A stretch of 64,000 nt of DNA from Pseudomonas abietaniphila (GTDB taxonomy: Bacteria; Pseudomonadota; Gammaproteobacteria; Pseudomonadales; Pseudomonadaceae), in the NCBI RefSeq assembly GCF_900100795.1, contig NZ_FNCO01000001.1, positions 620,001-684,000 of the forward strand, given 5' to 3'. A program made the position numbers and the translations under genes. The notes beneath the pieces are model-generated. The model had not been told where the DNA came from and ran no database searches. It saw only the letters and a program-made list of their open reading frames with translations. Below are positions 16,608 through 25,766 of the stretch, in pieces (positions within the stretch are counted from its first letter, which is position 1; each line of letters opens with the position of its first letter).

Positions 16608-17957
16608 TCACTTCTCCTGGTCGTTCGTCATGCTGCGCTCATAACGTTCGAGCAACGGCTGGATGCTGATGCCGTGTAGCAGAATGCTCAGCGCGACCAC
16701 GGACAGCGTCAGGCCGATGGTGGTTTGCACCGCCTCGGCGGGTAAACCGTGAGACAGCGCGTAGCACAGGTAATACAGCGTGCCGATGCCGCGAATGCCA
16801 AACCATCCCACCAGCGCTTTCTGCGGACGAGAGAGTAGCCGGCCGCTGATCAGCAGCCAGACGCTCAGGGGTCGGATCACACAGAACAACGCGAGGCCCA
16901 GGCCCACCGCCCGCCAGTCCCAGTAAAGGGCGATGGCCGCGCCGAGCAGGGTGATCAGCAGCACTTCCATCGCCCGTTCCACCAGACTGCCAAACGCGAG
17001 CATGTCCCCCATCATCACGCCAGCCGCCAACTGCGACTCGCTGAGTTCTTCGTGCCGGGTCACCGTGGCGGCCCTGGGGTCGCTGTCCATGTGTCCCAAA
17101 ACCGGTTTTGTCACGTGCTCGGACGGAAGATCCGATTGCGTGGTGCGAACTTCGGCGCGTCGCAGGCCAAGGCCTGCGGCAAACACCGAGAGGAAGCCAT
17201 AGGCGCCCAGGCCCTCGGCGACGACGTAGGCCACCGCGATCAGGGCGAGGGCCAGGAAATCATTGGGCGAACTGGTGCTGTCGGCGTTCTTGATCCGCAG
17301 GTAGATCATCAAGTGCCCGACGCCGCGGCCTAATCCGTAGCCGATCAGCAGGCCGACGGGGACGCCCCAGATCAGGTTCTTCAGCAACCAGCCCTGCACC
17401 CAGGTGAAGTCCGAGGGGCCATGACCGAGGAACAGCAGGGCGAAGATCACGAACGGAAAGGCAGTGCCGTCGTTCAGCCCGGCTTCTCCCGAGAGACCAA
17501 AACGAACCCGGTCGAAATCCTGCGCGTTGTTGACCTGCACCAGCCCCGCCAGAACGGGGTCGGTGGGGGACAACATTGCACCGAGCAACAGCGCGATGGC
17601 CCACGGCACTTCCAGCAGGTAATGGGCGACCAGGCACACGCCCAGGATGCTGGCGAGCATCACCGGCCCCGCCAGCAGGTACGCCGAATGCCAGGCTTTA
17701 CGATGCAATGACAGGCGCAGTTTGATGCCGGTGTTGAACAGTGAGAACAGCACGGCGACTTCGGTCAGACGCTCCAGCCAGTGGCGTGCGTCGCGGATGT
17801 CCAGTTGCACCAGGTCCAGGCCCCAGGGGCCGATACCGGTGCCGAAGCCCAGGCACACGGCCGAGGTCGTGACCGGAAGCCAGCGCAGGGAAGAGGAGGT
17901 GAGTGCGAGCAGCATCAACAGGACGCCGAGCACGGTCATGCAAAGAATGAAACTCAT
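16608..17957 (-). CDS. CPA1-type sodium/proton antiporter
   Basis: This 449-residue protein has about 12 membrane segments and typical CPA1 features: LLLGAMLSPTDPVLAG and GEAGLNDGTAFPF (the ND pair of the ion site). A hydrophilic loop at about residues 270-310 separates the helix bundles (LPSEHVTKPVLGHMDSD). It exchanges cytoplasmic Na+ or K+ for protons at the inner membrane. It appears monocistronic. The ATG at 17957 is followed directly by a first helix. Confidence 0.88.
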   Translation of the reverse strand: MSFILCMTVLGVLLMLLALTSSSLRWLPVTTSAVCLGFGTGIGPWGLDLVQLDIRDARHWLERLTEVAVLFSLFNTGIKLRLSLHRKAWHSAYLLAGPVMLASILGVCLVAHYLLEVPWAIALLLGAMLSPTDPVLAGLVQVNNAQDFDRVRFGLSGEAGLNDGTAFPFVIFALLFLGHGPSDFTWVQGWLLKNLIWGVPVGLLIGYGLGRGVGHLMIYLRIKNADSTSSPNDFLALALIAVAYVVAEGLGAYGFLSVFAAGLGLRRAEVRTTQSDLPSEHVTKPVLGHMDSDPRAATVTRHEELSESQLAAGVMMGDMLAFGSLVERAMEVLLITLLGAAIALYWDWRAVGLGLALFCVIRPLSVWLLISGRLLSRPQKALVGWFGIRGIGTLYYLCYALSHGLPAEAVQTTIGLTLSVVALSILLHGISIQPLLERYERSMTNDQEK

Positions 17958-18110
17958 CCGGCCTCGTCATCAATCAGTGGGTTACCCAGGGTGTGACCGA
18001 CGCGAGGGAGGATAGTTGGACGCAATGTTCGGTGAGCGCGCATCGACATCCGCCGCGAATGACACACCGCTGCAAGACCTGTTAGCGAGCGTGCTCGCGA
18101 ATCGCGGTAT

Positions 18111-18727
18111 GACAGCGACATCTGCGGCGACTGATACACCGCATTCGCTGCCGTCGTAACCTCCGACGTCTCCTACAGGGACGGGGTAGGTCACAGAGGC
18201 TGTTGTTACCTCAAGACCTGTGGGCCGGGCAGATCCAGAACTTGTTGCTACCTCGAGACCTTTGGACTGGGCAGCCCCAGAACCTGCGGCTACCCCATGG
18301 CCTTTGGACAGGGCAGACCCAGAGCTCATGTTTGCGGCAAGACCTGTGGGAGCTGCTGGAGGTTACGACTGTGGCGCATGCGGTGTGACAGCGACATCTG
18401 CGGCAACTGACCCACCGCATTCGCTGCCGTCGTAACCTCCGACGTCTCCTACAGGGACGGGGTAGACCACAGGACCTGCGGCTACCCCATGGCCTTTGGA
18501 CAGGGCAGATCCAGAGCTCATGTCTGCGGCAAGACCTGTGGGAGCTGCTGGAGGTTACGACAGTGGCGAATGCGGTGTGACAGCGACATCTGCGGCAACT
18601 GACGCACCGCATTCGCTGCCGTCGTAACCTCCGACGTCTCCTACAGGTACCGTGTAGACCACAGAGCTTGTTGCTACCTCGAGACCTTTGGACAGGGCAG
18701 CCCCAGAGCTCATGGCTGCGGCAAGAC
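18111..18727. repeat. Nested tandem array of REP-derived palindromic repeats
   Basis: A module opening GACAGCGACATCTGCGGC recurs at 18111, 18387 and 18579, that is, after 276 and 192 bp; copies 2 and 3 are close to identical over most of their length. Each module pairs CACCGCATTCGC..CGTCGTAACCTCC with its inverse GGAGGTTACGAC..GCGAATGCGGTG, so it can fold into long hairpins. Shorter internal repeats include GACCTTTGGACAGGGCAG and AGAGCTCATG. Short open frames run through it but shift with the repeat unit. A relative is found at 45254-45634. I see no gene in 17958-18839. Confidence 0.85.
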
Positions 18728-18816
18728 CTGTGGGCGAGCTTGCTCGCGAAGCTTGTGGGTCATCACCCGCGATCCTGCGGATGCACAGACCTCTTCGCGA
18801 GCAAGCTCACTCCCAC
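18728..18816. repeat. REP inverted pair (GCGAGCTTGCTCGCGAA type)
   Basis: CTGTGGGCGAGCTTGCTCGC and its inverse (GCGAGCAAGCTCACTCCCAC) flank about 45 bp. This is a standard Pseudomonas REP doublet at the end of the larger repeat array, just beyond the 3' end of the ABC operon. Confidence 0.85.
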
Positions 18817-18839
18817 GGTGGACGGTTGCTGCAGCGCGA

Positions 18840-19901
18840 TTACCGCTCGATGGTCTTGCTCCAGCGCGCGTTCCATTCAGGGCGGATTTGGTTGACCTGA
18901 TCCCAGTCGATGGTCACGGCTGTTTCCAGGTATTTGTTCATCGCGTCTACCTGGCCACGTGTGCGCTCGGTGGTCGGCGTTTTCGGGTTGGACGGGATCT
19001 GGTCGCCCAGTTCCAGCGCAGGGGCCTGAGCTTCGGGCGTCAGCAGGAATTCCGCCAGTTTCTGCGCCAGCTCCGGCTGGTCGTTATTGGCGATGGTGCA
19101 TTCAGCGACGTTCAACACCACGGCGCCTTCCTTGGGCGGCGCGTATTCGACGGGTACGCCCTTGAGTTTCAGCGCGGTCACCTGGGTAGGGGTCAACGGG
19201 AACAACGCCGCTTCGCCGGTCTGAACCATCTCGGAAATCTTCGCGGAGCTGGCGATGTACTCCAGCACGTTCGGCCCCACGGTCTTCGGCCAGGCCTTGA
19301 AGCCGGGCTCGACGTTGGTTTCACTGCCGCCCTGCAACCGGTTGAACATCAGGAAACCATGCAGGCCGAACGTCGAGGAGGCGAGCGACTGAAACACCAG
19401 TTTGTCCTTGTAGCGCTTGTCGGCCATGTCACCCCACGATGTCGGCGCCTTCCAGCCGTTTTCCTCGAACATCTTGGTGTTGTACGCCAGGCCCGTCACC
19501 CCGAGGCTGACCGCCACGGCTTCATCCTTGATCTTGCCCTTGGCCGGAATGTCCGCCAGCGTCGCGCTCGGTTGCAGCTTGCCGCACAGGCCCATGGAAA
19601 TGGCGCGGTACATGATGCCGTCGTCGAGGAACATCACGTGCATCTGCGGGTTGTCCTTGCTGGCCTGGACCTTGGCGAGGATGTCTGACGAGGTGCCCGG
19701 TACGATCACCACTTTGACGTGATTGGCCTTTTCGAAGGCCGGTAGCACCTGATCGGCGTACAGCCGTTCCATGGTGCCGCCGTTCATGCCCAGATACAGC
19801 GTCGGCTCGGCCTGCGCCGGCAGCGAGGTGAGCAAGGCGGCGAACGGCAGGCACGACAAGCCGGTCAGGGCAAAACGTTTAACGAGGTTCATGTTTTTCA
19901 T
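18840..19901 (-). CDS. Periplasmic binding protein, spermidine/putrescine class
   Basis: The protein has 353 residues, with signal peptide MKNMNLVKRFALTG..AQA and a family 1 binding fold typical of PotD/PotF relatives (LYLGMNGGTMERLYADQ, YNTKMFEENGWKAPTSW). It delivers a small cation or amine-like ligand to the permeases encoded upstream. It is the last gene of the operon, with a 4-bp overlap (ATGA) to the FAD subunit, so import and oxidation are coupled. Because the operon also encodes a D-amino-acid/opine-type dehydrogenase, the ligand may be an opine, proline derivative or N-substituted amino acid rather than a polyamine. Confidence 0.85.
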   Translation of the reverse strand: MKNMNLVKRFALTGLSCLPFAALLTSLPAQAEPTLYLGMNGGTMERLYADQVLPAFEKANHVKVVIVPGTSSDILAKVQASKDNPQMHVMFLDDGIMYRAISMGLCGKLQPSATLADIPAKGKIKDEAVAVSLGVTGLAYNTKMFEENGWKAPTSWGDMADKRYKDKLVFQSLASSTFGLHGFLMFNRLQGGSETNVEPGFKAWPKTVGPNVLEYIASSAKISEMVQTGEAALFPLTPTQVTALKLKGVPVEYAPPKEGAVVLNVAECTIANNDQPELAQKLAEFLLTPEAQAPALELGDQIPSNPKTPTTERTRGQVDAMNKYLETAVTIDWDQVNQIRPEWNARWSKTIER

Positions 19902-21106
19902 GGCTGCGATCTTCCTCTGAACAATGGAATGACGTTTTCCGCGTGAGCCGGGGCGGCGGTGGCGGGCGGTGCGGTAGGCAAGGTGGGCTGGGAAACGGGT
20001 TGAAAACGCTGGATCGAAAAGGCGTCGAGTCGAATCGACGGCGTGCCGGTGCAGACAATCTGTGCCAGGGCCTCGCCCGCCGCCGGGCCGATCTGAAAAC
20101 CAGAGCCGGCGAAACCAAAGCCGTGCAGCAGGCCCGCCTGAGTGGAACTGGCACCCAGCACCGGCTCGCGGTCCGGCAGGTACCCTTCGGTGCCGCTCCA
20201 GGTGCGAATGGCCTGAGCACCGGCCAATGGCGGGTAGAGTTCGACGGCGTTGCGCAGGATGTCGAGGATCGCCGCCTGGCCGGGACGCGCCGTGGCAGGA
20301 TCCAGTGCGAAGCCCTGACCGCCACCCAGCACACAGTTGCCGCGGGCGACCTGGCGGGCATAAATGCCGCCGCCTTCGACGCCGGTGCTGACGTCCATGA
20401 ACATCGGCAGCGGTTCAGTGACCAGCATCGCAGGGTGCCCCGAGCGCATCGGCACGGGTTCGCCAAACTGTTCTGCCAGCGCCGCCGCCCACGCGCCGGC
20501 GCAGTTCAGCAGCCAGGGCGCGCGAAACGTCTGGCCGCTGGCGGTGCGGACGGTGAAAGCATGACCGTCATGGCTGACCTCAGAGACCTCTGTCTGCTCG
20601 TAGATGTCGGCACCGGCTCGACGTGCGGCATGGGCAAACGCCGGTGACACAATGCGCGGGTTGGCGTGACCGTCGTCGGCGCATAACGAAGCGCCGACGG
20701 CCACATCACCGGCCCACGGAAAGCGGGCGCGCAACTGGTCGCGGTCAAGCAATTGCAGGTCCAGGCCAAACCCTCGAGACGCCTGCTCGTAGGCCGCCAG
20801 CGCCGCCATGTCCTTGTCACTGCGCGCCAGTTTCAGATGACCGGAGCGCAGGTATTCGCCATCGATCCCGATCAGGTTGGTCAGGTCGCCCCAGATGGCG
20901 TGGGCCCTTTGGGACAGCGGCAACTGCGACAGAGGGCGGCCCTGGCGTCGCACGCCGCCGTAGTTGACACCACTGGAGTGAGCACCGAAAAAATCACGCT
21001 CCAGCAGCGCCACACGCTGGCCGCTTTTCGCCAGAAACAACGCAGCGGAGGCGCCAACGATGCCGCCGCCAATTACCACCGCGTCCATGTCGATCGGCAG
21101 GCTCAT
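19898..21106 (-). CDS. FAD-dependent oxidoreductase, beta subunit of opine oxidase/HcnC type
   Basis: This is a 402-residue DAO-family flavoprotein. It has an N-terminal dinucleotide motif VVIGGGIVGASAALFLAKSG, and the substrate-site region ends in GFGFAGSGFQIGPAAGEAL. With the two preceding genes it forms the three-part layout (small [2Fe-2S] protein, pyridine-type flavoprotein, DAO flavoprotein) shared by octopine/nopaline oxidase, D-hydroxyproline dehydrogenase and hydrogen cyanide synthase. It oxidises a secondary amine or amino acid. The start at 21106 overlaps the previous stop. The C-terminal tail of about 40 Pro/Thr/Ala-rich residues is unusual. Confidence 0.85.
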   Translation of the reverse strand: MSLPIDMDAVVIGGGIVGASAALFLAKSGQRVALLERDFFGAHSSGVNYGGVRRQGRPLSQLPLSQRAHAIWGDLTNLIGIDGEYLRSGHLKLARSDKDMAALAAYEQASRGFGLDLQLLDRDQLRARFPWAGDVAVGASLCADDGHANPRIVSPAFAHAARRAGADIYEQTEVSEVSHDGHAFTVRTASGQTFRAPWLLNCAGAWAAALAEQFGEPVPMRSGHPAMLVTEPLPMFMDVSTGVEGGGIYARQVARGNCVLGGGQGFALDPATARPGQAAILDILRNAVELYPPLAGAQAIRTWSGTEGYLPDREPVLGASSTQAGLLHGFGFAGSGFQIGPAAGEALAQIVCTGTPSIRLDAFSIQRFQPVSQPTLPTAPPATAAPAHAENVIPLFRGRSQP

Positions 21107-22464
21107 GGCTCCACCTCCACGCCGAACGGAATCGGCTTGATCGGCGCCTGGCCGCGCAGTCGGCCCACACTGGCCACGTCCCGGCCCGAGGCCTGAGCGA
21201 CGATCTCGGTGGCCGCCATGGCGCACATCCGCCCCTGGCAGCGGCCCATGCCCACGCGGCACATGGCTTTTACGCGGTTGATCTCCCAATGGCCTTGCTC
21301 GACGGTTTGCCGGATCTCGCCTGCGCTGACCTCTTCACAGCGGCAAACGGTCAGGCTGTCGGGGGCATTGGCGGCCCAGTCCTCGGGAAAAGGGAACGCT
21401 GTTTCCAGTCCATGACGGAAGCGCTGGATAGCGTCGAGCTGGTGTTGCAGTGCCGTGCTGCGTGCTGCATCGACCTGATGGCCGGTGTCGCTGAGGAGCG
21501 TCAAGGCGGCGAGCTCGCCGGCCATCTCGGCAGCGTCAGCGCCCATGATGCCCGCGCCGTCGCCCGCCAGATAAACGCCTTCAACGCTGCTGCGGCCGAA
21601 CGCATCCCGAGTCGGTAACCAGGCGCGGTTGAGGTCGCTCCAGCTGAAAGCGCAGCCCAGCAGATCGGCAAGTTGGGTCTCGCTGCGCAAGGCGTGGGCA
21701 AAGGCCACGGCATCGCAATCGAGCGTCTTGTCCTTATCGCCCTGACGCCACCGCACGCTCTGCACACGCTGATTGCCCTGGATGCTTTGCAGGTGAACCC
21801 CTTGATGCACCGGCACACCATGGGCGGTGAGCCAGCCCCGGTAATACAGGCCTTTGGCGAGGGTCGCCGGTTGACCGAGCAGCGCGGGCAGGGCGCGGGT
21901 CTGCGCGGACAGCGGCGAGCTGTCGAGCACCGCCGCCACGTTCGCGCCCGCCTTGGCGTACTGATACGCCACCAGGTACAGCAAAGGCCCGCTGCCGGCG
22001 AACACCACACGTTCGCCGATGGCGCAGCCCTGGAATTTCAAGGCGATTTGCGCAGCGCCCAGGCTGTAGACGCCCGGCAGCGTCCAGCCTGGCACCGGCA
22101 GGATGCGGTCGGTCGCGCCGGTCGCCACGATCAGCTGCGTGTAGGGCAGTTGCGCGGCGACGCCGTCGTGCAGTGTGTCCAGAGTCTGCGCTTCGGCGTT
22201 CCATACCAGGGTTTGCGGGCGGTAATCGATGTCGGCCTGAAGCCGGTCCAGTGTCGAGTGCACTGCCTGCGCTTTCGAGGCTTCAAAGCCATAGAGCGCC
22301 TTGGCTGAACGCGTGAAATTTTCGGGTTGGCGCCGATAGACCTGCCCGCCACCGCGCAGGCTTTCGTCGATCAGGCAAGGTTGCAGGCCGTAAGCGACGA
22401 GGGTCTGGGCAGCACGTATACCGGCCGGCCCCGCACCAATGATGACAATGCCTGAATGTTTCAT
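21103..22464 (-). CDS. FAD/NAD(P)-binding oxidoreductase, alpha subunit of opine oxidase/HcnB type
   Basis: The protein has 453 residues. The FAD motif is VIIGAGPAGIRAAQTLVAYG, and a second nucleotide-binding motif is in VVFAGSGPLLYLVA. The C-terminal BFD-like [2Fe-2S] domain has cysteines in VCRCEEVSAGEI and CRVGMGRCQGRMC. This is the large electron-transfer subunit of the heterotrimeric amino acid dehydrogenases. The ATG at 22464 overlaps the stop of the small ferredoxin-like subunit. HCN synthase is not implied, since pathway context and the transporter point to catabolism. Confidence 0.87.
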   Translation of the reverse strand: MKHSGIVIIGAGPAGIRAAQTLVAYGLQPCLIDESLRGGGQVYRRQPENFTRSAKALYGFEASKAQAVHSTLDRLQADIDYRPQTLVWNAEAQTLDTLHDGVAAQLPYTQLIVATGATDRILPVPGWTLPGVYSLGAAQIALKFQGCAIGERVVFAGSGPLLYLVAYQYAKAGANVAAVLDSSPLSAQTRALPALLGQPATLAKGLYYRGWLTAHGVPVHQGVHLQSIQGNQRVQSVRWRQGDKDKTLDCDAVAFAHALRSETQLADLLGCAFSWSDLNRAWLPTRDAFGRSSVEGVYLAGDGAGIMGADAAEMAGELAALTLLSDTGHQVDAARSTALQHQLDAIQRFRHGLETAFPFPEDWAANAPDSLTVCRCEEVSAGEIRQTVEQGHWEINRVKAMCRVGMGRCQGRMCAMAATEIVAQASGRDVASVGRLRGQAPIKPIPFGVEVEP

Positions 22465-22751
22465 AGCGTCCGCCCCGGTTCGCGGCTGACGCACTGTCCT
22501 GCCTCCAGCAGCGTGGCGCAGGCACGCACCCGGCGACCGTCGCCCAGTTTGACCCAGCAATCCTGACAGGCGCCCATCAGGCAGAAACCCGCACGGGGCT
22601 CGGCGCTGAAGTCGCTGCCGCGCAGCGAATCGACACGAGTCAGCACGGCGGTCAGCAGGGTGTCGCCTTGCAAGCCGGTGGCGGGTTGGCCATCGAGGGT
22701 AAACGGCAGGACGTCGCGGTCGTGTTCTGCCAGACGTTTCAGCAAAGCCAT
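22461..22751 (-). CDS. Small [2Fe-2S] subunit of the trimeric dehydrogenase (HcnA/OoxC type)
   Basis: This 96-residue protein has a plant-type ferredoxin-like cluster site C57-x4-C62-x2-C65-x12-C78 (GFCLMGACQDCW). It passes electrons between the flavoprotein subunits. It is the first of three overlapping dehydrogenase genes. A 61-bp gap separates it from the permease gene upstream, with no terminator visible, so the whole block 25508 to 18840 is likely one transcript. Confidence 0.88.
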   Translation of the reverse strand: MALLKRLAEHDRDVLPFTLDGQPATGLQGDTLLTAVLTRVDSLRGSDFSAEPRAGFCLMGACQDCWVKLGDGRRVRACATLLEAGQCVSREPGRTL

Positions 22752-22812
22752 GGTGCGTTCTCTATCCGGTAACAGCAGAAGGGGCAGGTTGGGTCCATCC
22801 AGGTCGTGGGCA

Positions 22813-23607
22813 TCAGTGACGACCCACGAGTACGCGGTCCAGGCCGTAAACCCGGTCGAGGATGATCATGGTGGCGGCGGTCAGTGCGATCACCAGCGCC
22901 GACACCGCCGCCATCATTGGGTCGATGGATTCGGTGGCGTAGACGTACATGCGCACCGGCAGTGTCTGGGTCGATGGCGAGGTGACGAAGATCGACAGCG
23001 TCACTTCGTCGAAGCTGTTGATGAACGCCAACAGCCAGCCCCCGGCAACACCGGGCAGGATCATCGGCAAGGTGATCTGGCGGAACAGCGTAAAGCGGCT
23101 GGCGCCCAGTGATTCGGCGGCCTGTTCGGCGCTGCGATCCACGCCGATGGCCGCGGCGATCACCAGACGCAACACATAGGGCGTGATCACCACGACATGG
23201 GCGAACATCAGCCAGACGAAACTGCCGTTGACGCCCATCAGCGCGAACAGGCGCAGCATCGCCACGCCCAGCACCAGGTGCGGGATGATGATCGGCGACA
23301 GAAACAGGCCATTGAGGAAGTTGCGTCCCGGAAACTGATAGCGGGTGATCGCCAGGGCGGCGGGCACTGCGATCAGCGTCGCCAGCGTCGCGGCAACCAC
23401 CGCCAGAATCAGGCTGTTATAGAAGGACTGAATGAAGTCGGCGCGTTCGAACACCGCAGCAAACCAGCGCAGGGAGAAACCGTGCCACGGCAGGCTCAGG
23501 GTGTTTTCCGGGGTGAACGCCACCAGGCAGACCATCACCAGCGGCGCCAGCATGAACACCACGACCAGGGCGTGGAAGGACAGGGCCAGAGGACCGTTCT
23601 TGGACAT
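22813..23607 (-). CDS. ABC transporter permease, PotC class
   Basis: The protein has 264 residues and six membrane segments. The permease EAA motif lies in AEQAAESLGASRFTLFRQI (about residues 155-173). It pairs with the permease encoded just upstream to form the membrane channel of a spermidine/putrescine-type importer. A TTG one codon earlier is possible, but the ATG at 23607 has GGGGGA 7 nt before it. Confidence 0.88.
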   Translation of the reverse strand: MSKNGPLALSFHALVVVFMLAPLVMVCLVAFTPENTLSLPWHGFSLRWFAAVFERADFIQSFYNSLILAVVAATLATLIAVPAALAITRYQFPGRNFLNGLFLSPIIIPHLVLGVAMLRLFALMGVNGSFVWLMFAHVVVITPYVLRLVIAAAIGVDRSAEQAAESLGASRFTLFRQITLPMILPGVAGGWLLAFINSFDEVTLSIFVTSPSTQTLPVRMYVYATESIDPMMAAVSALVIALTAATMIILDRVYGLDRVLVGRH

Positions 23608-23610
23608 CAA

Positions 23611-24483
23611 TCATTCCCCCAGGGATTTTTTATAGCGACCTTCGACCAGCCGGTTCCACGACAACATGACCAGCAGGTTGATCAGCAACAGCGCCACAGC
23701 GATGGTCGCGCCCATGGGCCAGTTGAGCTCAGAGAGGTACTGGTCGTAGACGACGGTCGCGACCATTTTCAGACGGCGTCCGCCCAGCAGCCCCGGAATC
23801 GCGAAGGAGCTGGCCGACAGCCCGAACACGATCAACGTGCCGGACAACACGCCCGGCATGACCTGCGGCAACACCACCAGGCGCATGACCTTGGCTTGCG
23901 TCGCGCCCAGCGACAGCGCCGCTTGCTCGGCCGAGGCATCGAGCTTCTGCAGTGAGGTCCACACGGGAATGATCATGAATGGCAGCATCACGTGGACCAG
24001 TGCCAGGATCACCGCGAACGGGGTGTACAGCATCCTGATCGGGCGACCGCCCAGCGCCTGGATCGCCTGGTTGACCAATCCGTCGGCCCCCAGCAACAGG
24101 CTCCAGCCGAACGCCCGCACCACCACCGAAATGAGCAGCGGGGTGAGGATCAGAATCAGAAAGATCGAGCGCCACGGTGTGCCCATGCGACTGAGGATGT
24201 ACGCCTCCGGAACACCGATCACCACGCACAGCAGTGTCACCAGCGCGCTGATCCAAAAGGTGCGAAAGAAGATTTCATAGAAGTATGAATCGGTGATCAG
24301 GTTCAGGTACTGCGCAAAGGTCCAGGCATCACCTTTGACCCCGACTTCGTAATCGAACACGTTGAACGACAGCACCAGGGTCAGCAGCAACGGCAACACC
24401 AACAAACCCACGAACAGCGCCAGCGCAGGCGCCGACAGCAGGTAGCCGCGACCGGTGTCGCGCAGCACGCTTGCCCCACTCAT
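23611..24483 (-). CDS. ABC transporter permease, PotB class
   Basis: The protein has 290 residues with six predicted helices and an EAA loop around SAEQAALSLGATQAKVMR. Its start overlaps the ATPase stop by 4 bp. It forms the heterodimeric channel with the PotC-class permease that follows. The length and domain order are ordinary for the family. Confidence 0.88.
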   Translation of the reverse strand: MSGASVLRDTGRGYLLSAPALALFVGLLVLPLLLTLVLSFNVFDYEVGVKGDAWTFAQYLNLITDSYFYEIFFRTFWISALVTLLCVVIGVPEAYILSRMGTPWRSIFLILILTPLLISVVVRAFGWSLLLGADGLVNQAIQALGGRPIRMLYTPFAVILALVHVMLPFMIIPVWTSLQKLDASAEQAALSLGATQAKVMRLVVLPQVMPGVLSGTLIVFGLSASSFAIPGLLGGRRLKMVATVVYDQYLSELNWPMGATIAVALLLINLLVMLSWNRLVEGRYKKSLGE

Positions 24484-25508
24484 GCCGACACCTCGTCGGC
24501 AGTCAGCACGCGCAGCAATTCAGCGGGCCAGTCGAGGCCGACGGCGGTGCCTTCGTTGAGCGGCGCGTCGCCGTTGTTGCGGCGCACGACGGTCATTTCT
24601 CCGATGGACGTTTCGACGCGATACAACCACTGACTGCCCAGGAAATAGCGGGTGACGATACGGCCCTGAAGGCGACCCGCGCCAGCCTCCACCAGATCGA
24701 TCTTTTCCGGACGCAGGCTGAGGGTCAGTTCGCCTTCGCCCTGTTGCTCGCGCACCTGGGCCGTGCCGCTGTGATCCCGGTCGCCGTGCAGCAGATTGGC
24801 CTTGCCGACGAAGCCGGAAATAAAACGTGTGCGGGGGTGCTCGTACAGCTTGTAGGGCTCGTCGATCTGCGTGATACGACCGGCCTGCATGACCACCACG
24901 CGATCGCTGATCGACAGGGCTTCGGCCTGGTCGTGGGTCACCATCAGCGTGGTGATCCCGACCTCGCGCTGAATGCGCCGAATCTCGAATTGCATCTCTT
25001 CGCGCAGGTTGGCGTCGAGGTTGGACAGCGGCTCGTCGAGTAACAGGACCGGGGGCTCGATCACCAACGCGCGCGCCAGCGCCACGCGCTGACGCTGACC
25101 GCCGGACAGTTCACGGGGGTAGCGTTCAGCGTGTTGATCCAGACGCACCAGTTCAAGCACCCGCGACACGCGGCGTTGCACATCCGCGGCGGCCACCTTG
25201 CGCATTTTCAGGCCGAAAGCGACGTTGTCACGCACGGTCATGTGCGGGAACAACGCATAGGACTGGAAGACCACGCCCAGACCGCGACTCGCCGGCTTTG
25301 CGTGGGTGATGTCGCGTCCGTCGAGCAGGATGCGTCCGGCGCTGACGTCCACGAAACCGGCGATCATTTGCAGTGTGGTGGTCTTGCCGCAACCCGAAGG
25401 GCCTAGCAGGGAAACGAACTCGCCTTTTTCCACCGACAGATCAGTGGCAACCACCGCATCGACGGGGCCGTAGCGTTTACAGAGTGCCTGGAGTTGAAGA
25501 AAGGCCAT
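24480..25508 (-). CDS. ABC transporter ATP-binding protein, PotA class
   Basis: The protein has 342 residues: Walker A LLGPSGCGKTTTLQM, signature LSGGQRQRVALARAL, Walker B LLLDEPLSNLD, and a C-terminal TOBE domain (about residues 265-340). It powers amine or amino-acid-derivative uptake. The frame is open to 25535, but the ATG at 25508 (MAFLQLQALCKRYG) has GGAAG 6 nt upstream and fits family starts. It is the first gene of the seven-gene operon, divergent from the IclR regulator. Confidence 0.9.
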   Translation of the reverse strand: MAFLQLQALCKRYGPVDAVVATDLSVEKGEFVSLLGPSGCGKTTTLQMIAGFVDVSAGRILLDGRDITHAKPASRGLGVVFQSYALFPHMTVRDNVAFGLKMRKVAAADVQRRVSRVLELVRLDQHAERYPRELSGGQRQRVALARALVIEPPVLLLDEPLSNLDANLREEMQFEIRRIQREVGITTLMVTHDQAEALSISDRVVVMQAGRITQIDEPYKLYEHPRTRFISGFVGKANLLHGDRDHSGTAQVREQQGEGELTLSLRPEKIDLVEAGAGRLQGRIVTRYFLGSQWLYRVETSIGEMTVVRRNNGDAPLNEGTAVGLDWPAELLRVLTADEVSA

Positions 25509-25663
25509 GGCTGCTTCCACCTCGTATTCGTGCACGCCTGTGGCATGCGTTTTTTATGGGCAGATGCGAAGAGAGAAGGCGTGCCGGGATGCTGGCAAAC
25601 CTGTGGACGCTGGCGCTCGATCTGGGTCGGCTGCCGCTGTTATTCAAATCGCCCTGTGGACTG

Positions 25664-25685
25664 ATCCTATGCCCGGGAATAGGAT
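25664..25685. promoter_or_regulatory. Inverted repeat between the ABC/dehydrogenase operon and iclR
   Basis: ATCCTAT-N8-ATAGGAT is a perfect 7-bp palindrome in the 258-bp divergent region, about 80 nt from the IclR start and 155 nt from the ATPase start. Its location makes it a candidate IclR operator; the assignment is an inference. Confidence 0.4.
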
Positions 25686-25766
25686 GGGCTCAACGCTGAA
25701 TTTCACTGAATGAGTGATTTTTTCAAGTTTATTCATTGGGTGGATTTAACAAAGGAACCTGTGCAA

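Noticed and set aside
18203..18895. Several 60-130 codon frames within the repeat array
   Set aside because: They consist of translated repeat units (PRDLWTGQPQ-like), shift with unit length and overlap on both strands.
19898..22751. Hydrogen cyanide synthase hcnABC
   Set aside because: The three-subunit layout matches, but the operon also encodes a complete amine-type importer and an IclR regulator, which fits catabolism of an imported amino acid derivative or opine better than cyanogenesis. The family resemblance is kept in the annotation.
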